DNA of 64,000 nucleotides, taken from positions 992,001 through 1,056,000 of the forward strand of contig NZ_PHUL01000001.1 of the NCBI RefSeq assembly GCF_002813425.1, written 5' to 3'. A program made the position numbers and the translations under genes. The DNA comes from Cellulophaga sp. RHA19. Its GTDB lineage: Bacteria > Bacteroidota > Bacteroidia > Flavobacteriales > Flavobacteriaceae. Below the pieces are notes generated by a model. The model worked only from the letters and a program-made list of their open reading frames with translations, did not search any database and was not told where the DNA came from. Of the stretch, positions 34,946-44,242 are shown piece by piece. Within the stretch, counting starts at the first letter, position 1; each line of letters starts with the position of its first letter.

Positions 34946-36757
34946 ATGGAATTAAGTGCACTGGATTATACGCTAATCATTGTTTTTTTTACAATTGTTT
35001 TGGGTATTGGGATTGTTGTTTCTAAAAAATCAGGAAAAAGTTCATCAGAATATTTTTTATCGGGAAGAACAATGCCTTGGTGGTTGTTGGGTTTGTCTAT
35101 GGTGGCAACAACATTTTCTACAGATACTCCTAATTTAGTTACAGATATTGTTAGGACAGATGGTGTTTCTGGTAACTGGGTATGGTGGGCATTTTTAATT
35201 ACAGGTATGTTAACTGTTTTTGTATACGCAAAGCTTTGGCGTAAATCTAATGTAAATACAGATTTAGAGTTTTATGAATTACGTTATGGTGGAAAACCGG
35301 CCAGCTTTTTAAGAAAATTTAGGTCTATATACTTAGGTGTTATATTTAATGTAATTACAATGTCTGCTGTAACACTAGCAGCAATAAAAATTGGAGGAAT
35401 AATGCTAGGTTTAGAGCCTTGGCAAACAGTAGTAAGCGCAGGTTTAATAACGGTTACTTTTAGTGCATTAGGCGGATTTAAAGGTGTTGTGTATACAGAT
35501 TTTTTATTGTTTTTTGTAGCAATGGGCGGTGCTATAGGAGCAGCGTATTACTTAGTAAATTTACCAGAAGTAGGCGGAGTAACAAGCTTACTAACACATG
35601 AAGATGTGAAAGGGAAATTATCTATTTTACCAGATTTTAGCAATACAAATGCTGTAATTACCTTATTAGTTATTCCTTTAGCTGTACAATGGTGGAGTTC
35701 TTGGTATCCAGGAGCAGAACCTGGTGGCGGTGGTTACATTGCACAACGTATGTTGGCTGCAAAAGATGAAAACCATGCTATTGGTGCAACTTTCTTTTTT
35801 AATATTATGCATTACGCATTACGCCCTTGGCCTTGGATTTTAGTTGCTTTAGCATCTATAGTTGTTTACCCAGATGTTGCTAGTATAGCAGAAGCTTTTC
35901 CTAATATAGCAGCAGATAAATTAGGACATGATTTGGCTTACCCTGCTATGCTAACAAAATTACCAAGCGGATTATTAGGCTTGGTGTTAGCATCATTAAT
36001 AGCTGCTTATATGAGTACAATTTCTACTCAGCTTAACTGGGGATCATCTTATATAGTATATGATTTTTACAAGCAACAAGTAAATCCTAATGCATCAGAA
36101 AAACAATTGGTAGCTGTTGGTAGACTTTCTACTGTTGTGTTAATGGTATTAAGTGCTTGTTTGGCCTTGTTAATGCAAAATGCTATGGAGGTTTTTGATA
36201 TGTTATTGTTGTTTGGAGCCGGTACCGGACTAATTTTTATTTTACGTTGGTTTTGGTGGCGTATTAATGCTTGGACAGAGATTGCAGCAATGTTTGCATC
36301 AGGAGTTTTATCTATAGTGTTAAAAGTGACTCCGCTAGGAAACTACCTTTTTGCTTTAGATACAGGAGTTTTTCCAGATTGGTTTCAAATACCATTTGTA
36401 GTATTAATAACAACCATAATTTGGGTAGCAGCTACGTTTATGACTAAGCCAGAGTCTAAAGAAGTCTTAAATAGTTTTTATAAAAAAATACAACCAGGAG
36501 GCCCAGGCTGGGAAAAGGTTGTAATAGATGCTAAAGCAGACAATATAGAAATTGTAAATCCAAATGAAAAATGGAGTGTGCCATCTGGTATAGGAGCTAT
36601 GGTGCTAGGTTGTGTCCTTATATATACCTGTATGTTTGCAACAGGGTATTGGATTTATGGCGAAAAAACAAAAGGGATAATATTTACAGGTATTGCATTA
36701 GTGGCAGGTTTTTTATTAGTAAAAGCTTGGAATAAAATGAAAACAAATATTCTTTAA
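34946..36757 (+). CDS. Sodium:solute symporter (SSS family)
   Basis: A 603-residue protein with about 13-14 membrane helices. SSS motifs are present: YFLSGRTMPWWLLGLSMVATTFSTDTPN near the N-terminus, KIGGIMLGL, GGFKGVVYTDFLLFFV, and SLIAAYMSTISTQLNWGSSYIVYDFYK (sodium-site helix). Proteins of this type import sugars, sialic acid or other small solutes with sodium. The nearby glucan operon lacks an inner-membrane sugar transporter, so this could take up its glucose or disaccharide products; that is inference from position. Confidence 0.88.
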   Translation: MELSALDYTLIIVFFTIVLGIGIVVSKKSGKSSSEYFLSGRTMPWWLLGLSMVATTFSTDTPNLVTDIVRTDGVSGNWVWWAFLITGMLTVFVYAKLWRKSNVNTDLEFYELRYGGKPASFLRKFRSIYLGVIFNVITMSAVTLAAIKIGGIMLGLEPWQTVVSAGLITVTFSALGGFKGVVYTDFLLFFVAMGGAIGAAYYLVNLPEVGGVTSLLTHEDVKGKLSILPDFSNTNAVITLLVIPLAVQWWSSWYPGAEPGGGGYIAQRMLAAKDENHAIGATFFFNIMHYALRPWPWILVALASIVVYPDVASIAEAFPNIAADKLGHDLAYPAMLTKLPSGLLGLVLASLIAAYMSTISTQLNWGSSYIVYDFYKQQVNPNASEKQLVAVGRLSTVVLMVLSACLALLMQNAMEVFDMLLLFGAGTGLIFILRWFWWRINAWTEIAAMFASGVLSIVLKVTPLGNYLFALDTGVFPDWFQIPFVVLITTIIWVAATFMTKPESKEVLNSFYKKIQPGGPGWEKVVIDAKADNIEIVNPNEKWSVPSGIGAMVLGCVLIYTCMFATGYWIYGEKTKGIIFTGIALVAGFLLVKAWNKMKTNIL

Positions 36758-36766
36758 TAAAAAAAT

Positions 36767-36806
36767 AAGCCGTGTATATTTCTAAAAGAGATACACACGG
36801 CTTTAA
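36767..36806. terminator. Bidirectional terminator between the symporter and riboflavin synthase
   Basis: AAGCCGTGT (36767-36775) pairs with ACACGGCTT (36795-36803). The hairpin sits between two convergent genes, with A/T-rich flanks on both sides. Confidence 0.7.
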
Positions 36807-36825
36807 TATTAAAAAATATAAGTTT

Positions 36826-37410
36826 TTATTTTGCAATTAGTTTAGCAACATACTTACCAATAACATCAAACTCAAGGTTTACAACTGTACCTACTTTATA
36901 GGTATTAAAAACAGTGTTTTCAAAAGTATAAGGTATAATAGCTACGCTGAACGTGTTTTTTTCAGAATTAAATACAGTTAAACTTGTGCCGTCTATTGTA
37001 ATAGAACCTTTTTCAATAGTTACGTTGTTGTATTTATCATCATATTCAAAATTAAAAATCCAGCTACCATCTTGCTCTTCAATAGCAGTACAAACAGCAG
37101 TTTGGTCTACGTGCCCCTGCACAATGTGTCCGTCTAATCTTGTGCCCAATATCATAGCACGCTCTAAGTTTACCGTAGAATTTAATTCTAAAGCCCCAAT
37201 ACTTGTTTTTTGCAATGTTTCATCAATAGCAGTAACTGTGTAAGTATCATTTTCTATAGCAACAACAGTAAGGCAAACACCATTGTGAGCAACACTTTGA
37301 TCTATTTTAAGCTCTGGTGTTAAAGTAGATTTTATTGTAATGTGTAGGTTGGTGTCTTCTTTACGTAATGCGGTTACTTTCCCTAAAGTTTCTATAATCC
37401 CAGTAAACAT
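36826..37410 (-). CDS. ribE: Riboflavin synthase, alpha subunit
   Basis: A 194-residue cytoplasmic enzyme of two lumazine-binding repeats (1-95 and 97-190). It opens with the diagnostic MFTGIIETLGKV, and each repeat has the conserved ligand pocket (AHNGVCLTV in the first, IDGTSLTVF in the second). GHIVQGHVDQT marks the second repeat. It converts two 6,7-dimethyl-8-ribityllumazine molecules into riboflavin and a pyrimidine. Length is normal for the family. It stands alone and is divergent from pdxA. Confidence 0.96.
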   Translation of the reverse strand: MFTGIIETLGKVTALRKEDTNLHITIKSTLTPELKIDQSVAHNGVCLTVVAIENDTYTVTAIDETLQKTSIGALELNSTVNLERAMILGTRLDGHIVQGHVDQTAVCTAIEEQDGSWIFNFEYDDKYNNVTIEKGSITIDGTSLTVFNSEKNTFSVAIIPYTFENTVFNTYKVGTVVNLEFDVIGKYVAKLIAK

Positions 37411-37425
37411 ATCGTTTTAATTAAG

Positions 37426-37433
37426 TAATTTTG
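37426..37433 (+). promoter_or_regulatory. Bacteroidota -7 box TAATTTTG
   Basis: Matches TAnnTTTG and lies 32 bases before the pdxA ATG at 37466 in the divergent ribE/pdxA spacer. Confidence 0.5.
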
Positions 37434-37465
37434 CGGTGTAAATTTAGACATTATACAGTTGAATT

Positions 37466-38518
37466 ATGCAAGAAGGCAAAAAAATTAAGGTAGGAATTTC
37501 TATAGGCGATTTAAACGGAATTGGCTGTGAAGTTGTTTTAAAGACTTTTGAAGACAACCGTATGTTAGATTTTTGCACTCCAGTTATTTTTGCATCAAAC
37601 AAAACCATTTCTTTTCAGAAGAAAGAGTTAGGTTTAAATATAAACTACAATGGTATACCAGATGCAGACAAAACTATAGCAGGCAAAATTAATGTGGTTA
37701 ATGTATGGAAAGAAGTTCCAAAAACTCAGTTTGGTGAAGCAACTAAAGAGAGTGGAGATTACGCACTAAAATCTTTGCAAGCAGCAACCAAAGCATTAAA
37801 AGAAGATAAGATTGATGTATTGGTTACTGCACCAATAAATAAAAATAATATTCAGTCTGAAGAATTTAATTTTCCAGGCCATACAGATTATCTAGCAAAA
37901 GAATTAGGTGGCAATAGCTTAATGTTTATGGTAACAAGCTCTTTAAAAGTAGGACTGTTAACAGACCATATAGCTGTTAAAGATGTTGCAAGCGCAATAA
38001 CAGCAAAGCTTATAAAAGAAAAAGTAGCTACAATAGAGCGTTCTTTAAAAGAAGATTTTGCAATACAAAAACCCAAAATAGCACTATTAGGTATAAATCC
38101 GCATAGCGGAGATAATGGTGTTATAGGAAAAGAAGATGATACTGTTTTAAAACCAACAATTACAGAATTAAAAAATCAGGGAAAAATGGTTTTTGGTCCC
38201 TATTCTGCAGATAGTTTTTTTGGGTCTGATGCTTACAGTAATTTTGATGCTATATTAGCAGCCTATCACGACCAAGGATTAATACCTTTTAAAACATTAT
38301 CCTTTGGCAAAGGAGTAAATTATACAGCAGGTTTATCTAAAGTACGTACATCGCCAGATCACGGTACCGCATATGAAATTGCAGGTAAAGGAAAAGCAGA
38401 CCATAGTTCTTTTAAAGAAGCAGTTTTTACGGCATTAAAAATCTTTAAAAACAGGGAGGAGTATAAAGAATTAACTCAGAATCCTCTAAAAAAACAACGT
38501 TTAAAGAGGAAAGAGTAA
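37466..38518 (+). CDS. pdxA: 4-hydroxythreonine-4-phosphate dehydrogenase
   Basis: A 350-residue enzyme of vitamin B6 synthesis. It oxidises 4-hydroxythreonine-4-phosphate with NAD. Family motifs: KVGISIGDLNGIGCEV at the start, VTAPINKNNI, FPGHTDYLA (metal-binding His), LLTDHIAVKDV, GINPHSGDNGVIGKED and AAYHDQGLIPFKTL (metal-binding His), then SPDHGTAYEIAGKGKAD. Metal-ligand histidines are intact. Length is near the family norm. Confidence 0.95.
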   Translation: MQEGKKIKVGISIGDLNGIGCEVVLKTFEDNRMLDFCTPVIFASNKTISFQKKELGLNINYNGIPDADKTIAGKINVVNVWKEVPKTQFGEATKESGDYALKSLQAATKALKEDKIDVLVTAPINKNNIQSEEFNFPGHTDYLAKELGGNSLMFMVTSSLKVGLLTDHIAVKDVASAITAKLIKEKVATIERSLKEDFAIQKPKIALLGINPHSGDNGVIGKEDDTVLKPTITELKNQGKMVFGPYSADSFFGSDAYSNFDAILAAYHDQGLIPFKTLSFGKGVNYTAGLSKVRTSPDHGTAYEIAGKGKADHSSFKEAVFTALKIFKNREEYKELTQNPLKKQRLKRKE

Positions 38519-38610
38519 AATATTTTTTATAAATTTAAGTGAAATTAGCCCCTAAAATAGGGCAAAACAATAGCTAAACTATTAAGTAGTAATATATTTA
38601 CGCATAATAG

Positions 38611-38640
38611 TTGGGTTTAATTAAAAAAATAATATCTTTG
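38611..38640 (+). promoter_or_regulatory. Promoter of the DUF177-rpmF-fabH-accBC cluster
   Basis: TTG at 38611-38613, then 19 bases, then TATCTTTG at 38633-38640. Both elements and their spacing fit the Bacteroidota promoter consensus (TTG, about 19 bases, TAnnTTTG). The first gene starts 45 bases downstream. Confidence 0.75.
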
Positions 38641-38684
38641 CACCCGCCTTTAAGGAGGCTGGTACTTATAAATATAGTGTTGTT

Positions 38685-39218
38685 ATGATGAAGCTAAAGG
38701 AGTTTTCCATTCCTTTTTCTGGATTAAAGCAGGGAAAGCACAGTTTTGAGTATAAAATAGACAATAAGTTCTTTGAATCTTTTGAGTACAATGAGTTTAA
38801 TGATGCCAATATAGATATAGAGGTAAAGTTAAATAAAATGAGTACAATGTTGGAGTTAGAGATGATTGCAGAAGGAACAGTAAATGTTTTCTGTGATATT
38901 TCTAGTGAACCTTATGACCAAGCTATAAGTTCTACGTTAGAACTGGTAGTAAAGTTTGGCGAAGAGTATAATGATGAGAATGAAGAAATACTGATAATTC
39001 CTCACGGAGAACATCAGGTTAATATTTCGCAATATTTATACGAAATGCTGGTATTGGCTATTCCGTCTAAAAGAATTCATCCGGGAGTACTGGATGGCAC
39101 TTTAAGATCTAAAGCCGTAGATAAGTTAGAAGAGCTACAACCAAGAGAAGAAAAGGAAAATAAAGAAGATATTGATCCCAGATGGGACGCATTAAAAAAA
39201 TTAATAACGGATAAATAA
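38685..39218 (+). CDS. DUF177 (YceD-like) protein
   Basis: A 177-residue acidic protein of the DUF177/YceD family, which in many bacteria precedes rpmF and is thought to act in large-subunit rRNA maturation. The typical opening IPFSGLKQGKHSFEYKID and the region GTVNVFCDISSEPYDQ (the usual CxRCL-like motif is reduced to one Cys) are seen. The second ATG (38688) is an alternative start. It lies nine bases before rpmF, so the two are co-transcribed. Confidence 0.88.
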   Translation: MMKLKEFSIPFSGLKQGKHSFEYKIDNKFFESFEYNEFNDANIDIEVKLNKMSTMLELEMIAEGTVNVFCDISSEPYDQAISSTLELVVKFGEEYNDENEEILIIPHGEHQVNISQYLYEMLVLAIPSKRIHPGVLDGTLRSKAVDKLEELQPREEKENKEDIDPRWDALKKLITDK

Positions 39219-39227
39219 AGTTTCATA

Positions 39228-39425
39228 ATGGCACATCCAAAGAGAAAAATTTCAAAAACCAGAAGAGACAAGAGAAGAACGCACTATAAAGCGGTAGCTC
39301 CAACACTTGCAAAAGATGCAACAACAGGAGAAATTCACTTGTTCCACAGAGCACACTGGCACGAAGGTAAATTATACTACCGTGGACAAATATTAATTGA
39401 CAAAACAGAAGAAGCAGTAGCTTAA
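39228..39425 (+). CDS. rpmF: 50S ribosomal protein L32
   Basis: 65 residues, starting [21 protein letters not shown], the conserved bL32 N-terminus. The four zinc-binding cysteines found in some bL32 proteins are absent, so this is the zinc-independent form. The order DUF177-rpmF-fabH matches many Bacteroidota genomes. Confidence 0.96.
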   Translation: MAHPKRKISKTRRDKRRTHYKAVAPTLAKDATTGEIHLFHRAHWHEGKLYYRGQILIDKTEEAVA

Positions 39426-39447
39426 TTCTATCTTTGTACAATCTTCA

Positions 39448-39479
39448 AAACTCTCACCGTAAAAGTGAGGGTTTTTTTA
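39448..39479 (+). terminator. Intrinsic terminator after rpmF
   Basis: AAACTCTCAC (39448-39457), seven-base loop, GTGAGGGTTT (39465-39474), then a T-run. It partly separates rpmF from fabH, so fabH may also have its own promoter in the following 120 A+T-rich bases. Confidence 0.8.
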
Positions 39480-39598
39480 TTTTTCATCAATTTTTATCAA
39501 AAAATAAACAGTTTTGGTAAAAAGTCGTAAAAATTGACTAATTTTCCATGATTTTTAGACTTTTTTGAAACTTTTTGATTAAAAAATCAAACTTATAT

Positions 39599-40594
39599 AT
39601 GGGTAAAGTATCAGCGGCAATAACTGCAGTAGGTAAGTATGTTCCTGACTATGTTTTAACTAACAAAGAACTGGAAACGATGGTAGATACAAATGATGAG
39701 TGGATTACCACTAGGACAGGTATCAAAGAAAGGCGAATTTTAAAAGGAGATGACAAGGGAACTTCTTTTATGGCAATTAAAGCAGCTGAAGATTTATTGC
39801 AAAAAAGAGGCATAGATCCAACAGAGATAGATTTAATTATTGTTGGTACTGCAACTCCAGATTTACAAGTAGCAGCTACGGCAGCTTTTGTAGCCTCAGA
39901 GATTGGTGCAACTAATGCTTTTGCTTTTGATTTAGAAGCGGCTTGTTCTAGTTTTTTATACGGTATGTCTACAGCTAGTAGTTATGTAGAATCTGGTAGG
40001 TATAAAAAAGTATTATTAATAGGGGCAGATAAAATGTCTTCTATTTTAGATTATACAGATAGAACTACCTGTATAATTTTTGGTGATGGCGCAGGTGCCG
40101 CACTTTTTGAGCCTAATGAAGAGGGCTTAGGTTTTCAAGATGAATACTTAAGGTCTGATGGTATTGGGCGTAATTTCTTAAAAATTGATGCAGGTGGATC
40201 TTTATTACCAGCATCTGAAGAAACTGTAAAAAATAAACAACATTACGTTTTTCAAGACGGAAAATCTGTTTTTAAATATGCTGTATCTAATATGGCAGAC
40301 GTTTCAGCAAAAATTATGGAACGTAATAGTTTAGAAGAAAAAGATGTAGATTGGTTGGTACCACACCAAGCAAACAAACGCATTATAGATGCTACAGCTA
40401 ACAGAATGGGTGTAGATTCTTCTAAAGTAATGATGAACATTCAGAAATACGGAAACACAACTTCTGCTACATTGCCATTATTATTAGCAGACTACGAAGA
40501 TCAACTAAAAAAAGGAGACAACTTAGTATTTGCTGCATTTGGTGGTGGCTTTACTTGGGGTTCTATTTTCTTAAAATGGGCCTATAACTCTTAA
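39599..40594 (+). CDS. fabH: Beta-ketoacyl-ACP synthase III
   Basis: 331 residues from the ATG at 39599 (MGKVSAAITAVGKYVPD); a frame opening at 39575 adds eight unlikely residues. It starts fatty-acid synthesis by condensing acyl-CoA with malonyl-ACP. The catalytic triad is C116 (EAACSSFLYG), H256 (VPHQANKR) and N286 (GNTTSATLP). The family glycine-rich end FAAFGGGFTWGS is intact. It lies 41 bases before accB. Confidence 0.96.
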   Translation: MGKVSAAITAVGKYVPDYVLTNKELETMVDTNDEWITTRTGIKERRILKGDDKGTSFMAIKAAEDLLQKRGIDPTEIDLIIVGTATPDLQVAATAAFVASEIGATNAFAFDLEAACSSFLYGMSTASSYVESGRYKKVLLIGADKMSSILDYTDRTTCIIFGDGAGAALFEPNEEGLGFQDEYLRSDGIGRNFLKIDAGGSLLPASEETVKNKQHYVFQDGKSVFKYAVSNMADVSAKIMERNSLEEKDVDWLVPHQANKRIIDATANRMGVDSSKVMMNIQKYGNTTSATLPLLLADYEDQLKKGDNLVFAAFGGGFTWGSIFLKWAYNS

Positions 40595-40635
40595 TCAAAA
40601 AATAAAAACTTACAACTAAACAAAATCTAATTTTT

Positions 40636-41121
40636 ATGGATATTAAAGAAATTCAGAGTTTAATTAAGTTCGTTGCTAAATCTGGCGCTAGCGAAGTTAA
40701 ATTAGAAATGGAAGACATTAAAATTACCATTAGAACAGGAGCGTTAAACTCTGGTGGAGAGACAACTATTTTGCAACAAATACCAATGGGGCAACCTCAA
40801 ATGGCTCCTGCCGCTGCTGCACCAGCACCAGCTGCTGCGCCTGAAGCTGCACCTGCAAAAGAAGAAAGTAATGACGATAAATACATTACTATAAAGTCGC
40901 CAATTATTGGTACTTTTTACAGAAAACCATCTCCAGACAAACCTGTGTTTGTAGAAGTTGGTGATACTATAGGTCAAGGAGATGTTCTTTGTGTTATTGA
41001 AGCAATGAAACTTTTTAATGATATAGAATCTGAAGTTTCTGGTAAAATTGTAAAAGTATTGGTAGATGATTCTTCTCCAGTAGAATTTGACCAACCTTTA
41101 TTTTTAGTAGATCCATCATAA
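40636..41121 (+). CDS. accB: Biotin carboxyl carrier protein of acetyl-CoA carboxylase
   Basis: A 161-residue carrier. The N-terminal region is followed by an Ala/Pro-rich hinge (about 52-75) and a biotinyl domain (82-160) with the biotin lysine K125 in IEAMKLFND. It shuttles the carboxyl group between biotin carboxylase and carboxyltransferase. It is immediately upstream of accC. Confidence 0.96.
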   Translation: MDIKEIQSLIKFVAKSGASEVKLEMEDIKITIRTGALNSGGETTILQQIPMGQPQMAPAAAAPAPAAAPEAAPAKEESNDDKYITIKSPIIGTFYRKPSPDKPVFVEVGDTIGQGDVLCVIEAMKLFNDIESEVSGKIVKVLVDDSSPVEFDQPLFLVDPS

Positions 41122-41187
41122 GAAATTTTAGACGCTAAATACTTTTAGTTTTTTAGAATTTAGAATTAAAATTTAAAATTTCATAAG

Positions 41188-42543
41188 ATGTTTAAAAAAA
41201 TACTTATTGCAAATAGGGGAGAGATAGCCTTACGTATTATTAGGACCTGTAAAGAAATGGGAATTAAAACGGTAGCGGTATACTCTAAGGCAGACGAAGA
41301 GAGTTTGCATGTTAGGTTTGCAGACGAGGCTGTATGTATTGGCCCTGCTCCTAGTAATGAATCTTATTTAAAAATACCAAATATTATTGCAGCAGCAGAA
41401 ATTACAAATGCAGATGCAATACATCCAGGTTATGGTTTTTTATCAGAAAACTCTAAGTTTTCTAAAATATGTGCAGAGCATGATATTAAATTTATAGGCG
41501 CATCTGGCGAGCATATAGACCGTATGGGAGATAAGGCTAGTGCTAGAGAGACTATGAAAAAAGCTGGTGTACCAACTATTCCTGGTTCTGACGGTTTACT
41601 TAAAGATGTTGCCGAAGCTAAAAAAGTTGCTAAAAAAATGGGATATCCTGTTATGATTAAAGCAACTGCTGGTGGTGGTGGTAAAGGTATGCGTGCTGTT
41701 TGGTCTGAAGATAAAATGGAAGCTCTTTATGAAAGTGCTGTACAAGAAGCAACTGCCGCTTTTGGTAATGGTGCTATGTACATGGAAAAACTTATTGAAG
41801 AACCAAGACATATAGAGATACAAGTTGTTGGTGACCAGTACGGTAAAGCCTGTCACTTATCAGAAAGAGATTGTTCTATACAAAGACGTCACCAAAAATT
41901 GACAGAAGAAACTCCTTCTCCATTCATGACAGATAAGCTGCGTGATGATATGGGAGCTGCAGCAGTTAAGGCGGCAGAATATATTAAGTATGAAGGGGCC
42001 GGTACTATTGAATTTTTAGTAGATAAGCACCGTAACTTTTACTTTATGGAGATGAATACCAGAATACAGGTAGAGCATCCTATAACAGAACAAGTAGTAG
42101 ATTACGATTTAATACGTGAGCAAATTTTAGTTGCTGGTGGAGTGCCAATTTCTGGTAAAAATTACTACCCTAAATTACACTCTATAGAATGTAGAATTAA
42201 TGCAGAGGATCCTAGAAATGATTTTAGACCTTCTCCAGGAAAAATTACTACATTACATACGCCAGGCGGACATGGAGTGCGTTTAGATACTAACGTATAC
42301 AGCGGTTATACAATTCCTCCTTACTATGATTCTATGGTTGCTAAGTTAATTACAACTGCGCAAACTAGAGAAGAGGCAATTAACAAAATGAAACGTGCTT
42401 TAGATGAATTTGTAATTGAAGGTGTAAAAACTACAATTCCTTTTCATAGGCAATTAATGGATCATCCAGATTATTTGGCAGGTAATTATACCACGGCCTT
42501 TATGGAGAGTTTTGTTATGGAACCTAGTAAAGATGATGAATAA
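41188..42543 (+). CDS. accC: Biotin carboxylase subunit of acetyl-CoA carboxylase
   Basis: A 451-residue ATP-grasp enzyme that carboxylates biotin on AccB. Motifs: [22 protein letters not shown] (N-terminal domain), [21 protein letters not shown] (glycine-rich ATP loop), [31 protein letters not shown] (metal and catalytic residues). Length is normal. It is the last gene of the accBC pair and is followed by a strong terminator. Confidence 0.97.
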   Translation: MFKKILIANRGEIALRIIRTCKEMGIKTVAVYSKADEESLHVRFADEAVCIGPAPSNESYLKIPNIIAAAEITNADAIHPGYGFLSENSKFSKICAEHDIKFIGASGEHIDRMGDKASARETMKKAGVPTIPGSDGLLKDVAEAKKVAKKMGYPVMIKATAGGGGKGMRAVWSEDKMEALYESAVQEATAAFGNGAMYMEKLIEEPRHIEIQVVGDQYGKACHLSERDCSIQRRHQKLTEETPSPFMTDKLRDDMGAAAVKAAEYIKYEGAGTIEFLVDKHRNFYFMEMNTRIQVEHPITEQVVDYDLIREQILVAGGVPISGKNYYPKLHSIECRINAEDPRNDFRPSPGKITTLHTPGGHGVRLDTNVYSGYTIPPYYDSMVAKLITTAQTREEAINKMKRALDEFVIEGVKTTIPFHRQLMDHPDYLAGNYTTAFMESFVMEPSKDDE

Positions 42544-42546
42544 ATT

Positions 42547-42579
42547 AAAAACTCCGATATAGTATCGGAGTTTTTTTTT
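42547..42579 (+). terminator. Strong intrinsic terminator after accC
   Basis: ACTCCGATA (42551-42559), TAG loop, TATCGGAGT (42563-42571), with A's upstream and nine or more T's downstream. Confidence 0.9.
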
Positions 42580-42640
42580 GGCAATAACTAGCCTTCAGGT
42601 TTTCACGGTTTACAGGGTGTTAGCTACTTGTTTATGACTA

Positions 42641-42648
42641 TACCTTTG
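42641..42648 (+). promoter_or_regulatory. Bacteroidota -7 box TACCTTTG
   Basis: Matches TAnnTTTG and lies 38 bases before the start of the DUF2314 gene at 42687. Confidence 0.5.
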
Positions 42649-42686
42649 TAGTGTTAAAAAAATGAATTCAACAGAAATTAAAATAT

Positions 42687-43451
42687 ATGAGCAATTCAGA
42701 AAATAAGCAAGAAGTGTTTTTTGCGAAAGAGGATGATAAAATGTCATTAGCATTTAAAAGAGCGCAAGAGACTTTTAAATATTTTTGGAGAGAGTTGTAT
42801 TGGGAGCACAGGCGTGTTATTCCTGGTCATGATTTAGCTATTGTGAAGTTTCCTTTTGAGCAAATGTTTGATGGGGAAGAAGAGCCAACTGTAGAGCATA
42901 TGTGGGTTCGTGATATAAATTTTGATGGTGAAATAGTTACAGGTGTTTTGGCTAATAACCCAATGCAATTAACAAATGTTACAGAAGGTGAAACTGTTAG
43001 TTGTAATGTAAATAAAATAAGCGATTGGATGCTTGCTATGTCTGGTGAAACCTACGGAGGCTTTACAATACACGTATTAAGATCTGGTATGAGCCAAGAA
43101 GCTAGGCAACAACATGATAATGCTTGGGGTTTAAATTTTGGAGATTTTAATGCTATTTTATTAGTTCACGGTCAAAAAGAAAACCCAGAAAACCTTATAG
43201 AGCACCCAATGTGTGTAAACACAGCAGACCAGTTTTTAGAATTCTTTAAAGAAAATCCAGAAGAACTTACTATTAAAGATGAAGCTGGCTATACGGTTTT
43301 ACACAGGCAAGTAATTGCAGGTAATAAAACTACTGTAAATATATTATTAGAGTTGGGGGCAGATAAAAACGTAACAACAAATAATGGTTTAACAGCACTT
43401 GATTATGCTAAAAAATTAAACTGGGAATATATTATTCCAATACTGGCGTAA
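42687..43451 (+). CDS. DUF2314 protein with C-terminal ankyrin repeats
   Basis: A 254-residue cytoplasmic protein. Residues about 20-165 form a DUF2314 domain (FKYFWRELYWEHRRV, KFPFEQMFDGEEEPTVEHMWV, GEIVTGVLANNP, VNKISDWMLAM...GGFTIHVLRS). Two ankyrin repeats follow (about 195-250: TVLHRQVIAGNKTTVNILLELGADKN, TALDYAKKLNWEYIIPIL). The combination suggests a protein-binding module; the function is unknown. It has its own -7 box and follows the accC terminator, so it is a separate transcription unit. Confidence 0.82.
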   Translation: MSNSENKQEVFFAKEDDKMSLAFKRAQETFKYFWRELYWEHRRVIPGHDLAIVKFPFEQMFDGEEEPTVEHMWVRDINFDGEIVTGVLANNPMQLTNVTEGETVSCNVNKISDWMLAMSGETYGGFTIHVLRSGMSQEARQQHDNAWGLNFGDFNAILLVHGQKENPENLIEHPMCVNTADQFLEFFKENPEELTIKDEAGYTVLHRQVIAGNKTTVNILLELGADKNVTTNNGLTALDYAKKLNWEYIIPILA

Positions 43452-43536
43452 CAATATTAGGTACTAGTAGTCTAACTAATAAAATTAGTTTCAATTACAA
43501 TTTTAACATTAAAACATAGTTTACTATTATAATTTA

Positions 43537-44238
43537 ATGCCAATTCATATGCTTAAAAAACTATTCACGTACGTTCCTTTATTTATTTCCTTACTATTAT
43601 TTACAAGTTGCTTTGAAATTTTAGAAGAAATTAGCTTTAATAAAGACGGTAGCGGACGTATAACCGTTACAGCTAACCTAAGCAAGAGTAAGTCTAAGTT
43701 GGCTTCTGTTATGCTTTTAGACAGCGTTAACGGTTATAAGGTGCCATCTAAAAAGGATATTGACTTAGCTATGAAAAATGCAGTGGATCATCTTAAAAAA
43801 ACACAAGGCATATCTAATATAGAAAAAACAGCAGATTATGATAATTATATATTTTCTATAGCTTGTGACTTTACATCTGTAGAGAGCGTTAATTCAATTT
43901 TTAAAGAAATGATTAACAATCAAAATAGAAGAGAAAAAACAAGTTTTAGTACCACTAATTTTTCATATAATGATGAAAATCATCAATTTAAAAGACATTT
44001 TAAATATGATGGTAGTATAAAAAAGAAATTTAATTCGCTTAAATCCGAAGATAAAAAAGTTTTTAATGATGCTAGTTACACAACAATATATAGGTTTAAT
44101 TCATCTGTAAAAAGTGTTTCTAATTCAGGAGCTAAAATAGCTCCAAATAAAAAGGCAGTATTTATGCGTGTGTCTGCATTGCCTTTAATAACAGGCCAAC
44201 AAACTTTAGAAAATACCATACAATTAATCAACAATTAA
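43537..44238 (+). CDS. Hypothetical lipoprotein, first of three exported proteins
   Basis: A 233-residue lipoprotein (signal ...LISLLLFTSC-type lipobox; the ATG at 43549, MLKKLFTYVPLF, makes a more typical signal than the one at 43537). The mature part opens with FEILEEISFNKDGSGRITVTANLSKSKSKLASVM, a pattern seen in Bacteroidota lipoproteins of unknown role. It is followed after four bases by the next exported protein and likely forms a three-gene operon. No function is assigned. Confidence 0.75.
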   Translation: MPIHMLKKLFTYVPLFISLLLFTSCFEILEEISFNKDGSGRITVTANLSKSKSKLASVMLLDSVNGYKVPSKKDIDLAMKNAVDHLKKTQGISNIEKTADYDNYIFSIACDFTSVESVNSIFKEMINNQNRREKTSFSTTNFSYNDENHQFKRHFKYDGSIKKKFNSLKSEDKKVFNDASYTTIYRFNSSVKSVSNSGAKIAPNKKAVFMRVSALPLITGQQTLENTIQLINN

Positions 44239-44242
44239 AAGA

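Noticed and set aside
39429..39436. TATCTTTG, a perfect -7 box between rpmF and fabH
   Set aside because: It lies 12 bases upstream of the rpmF terminator, so a transcript from it would end at once. Not used as the fabH promoter.
40744..41094. 116-codon frame antisense to accB
   Set aside because: It is antisense to a clear accB; composition is biased and there is no domain.
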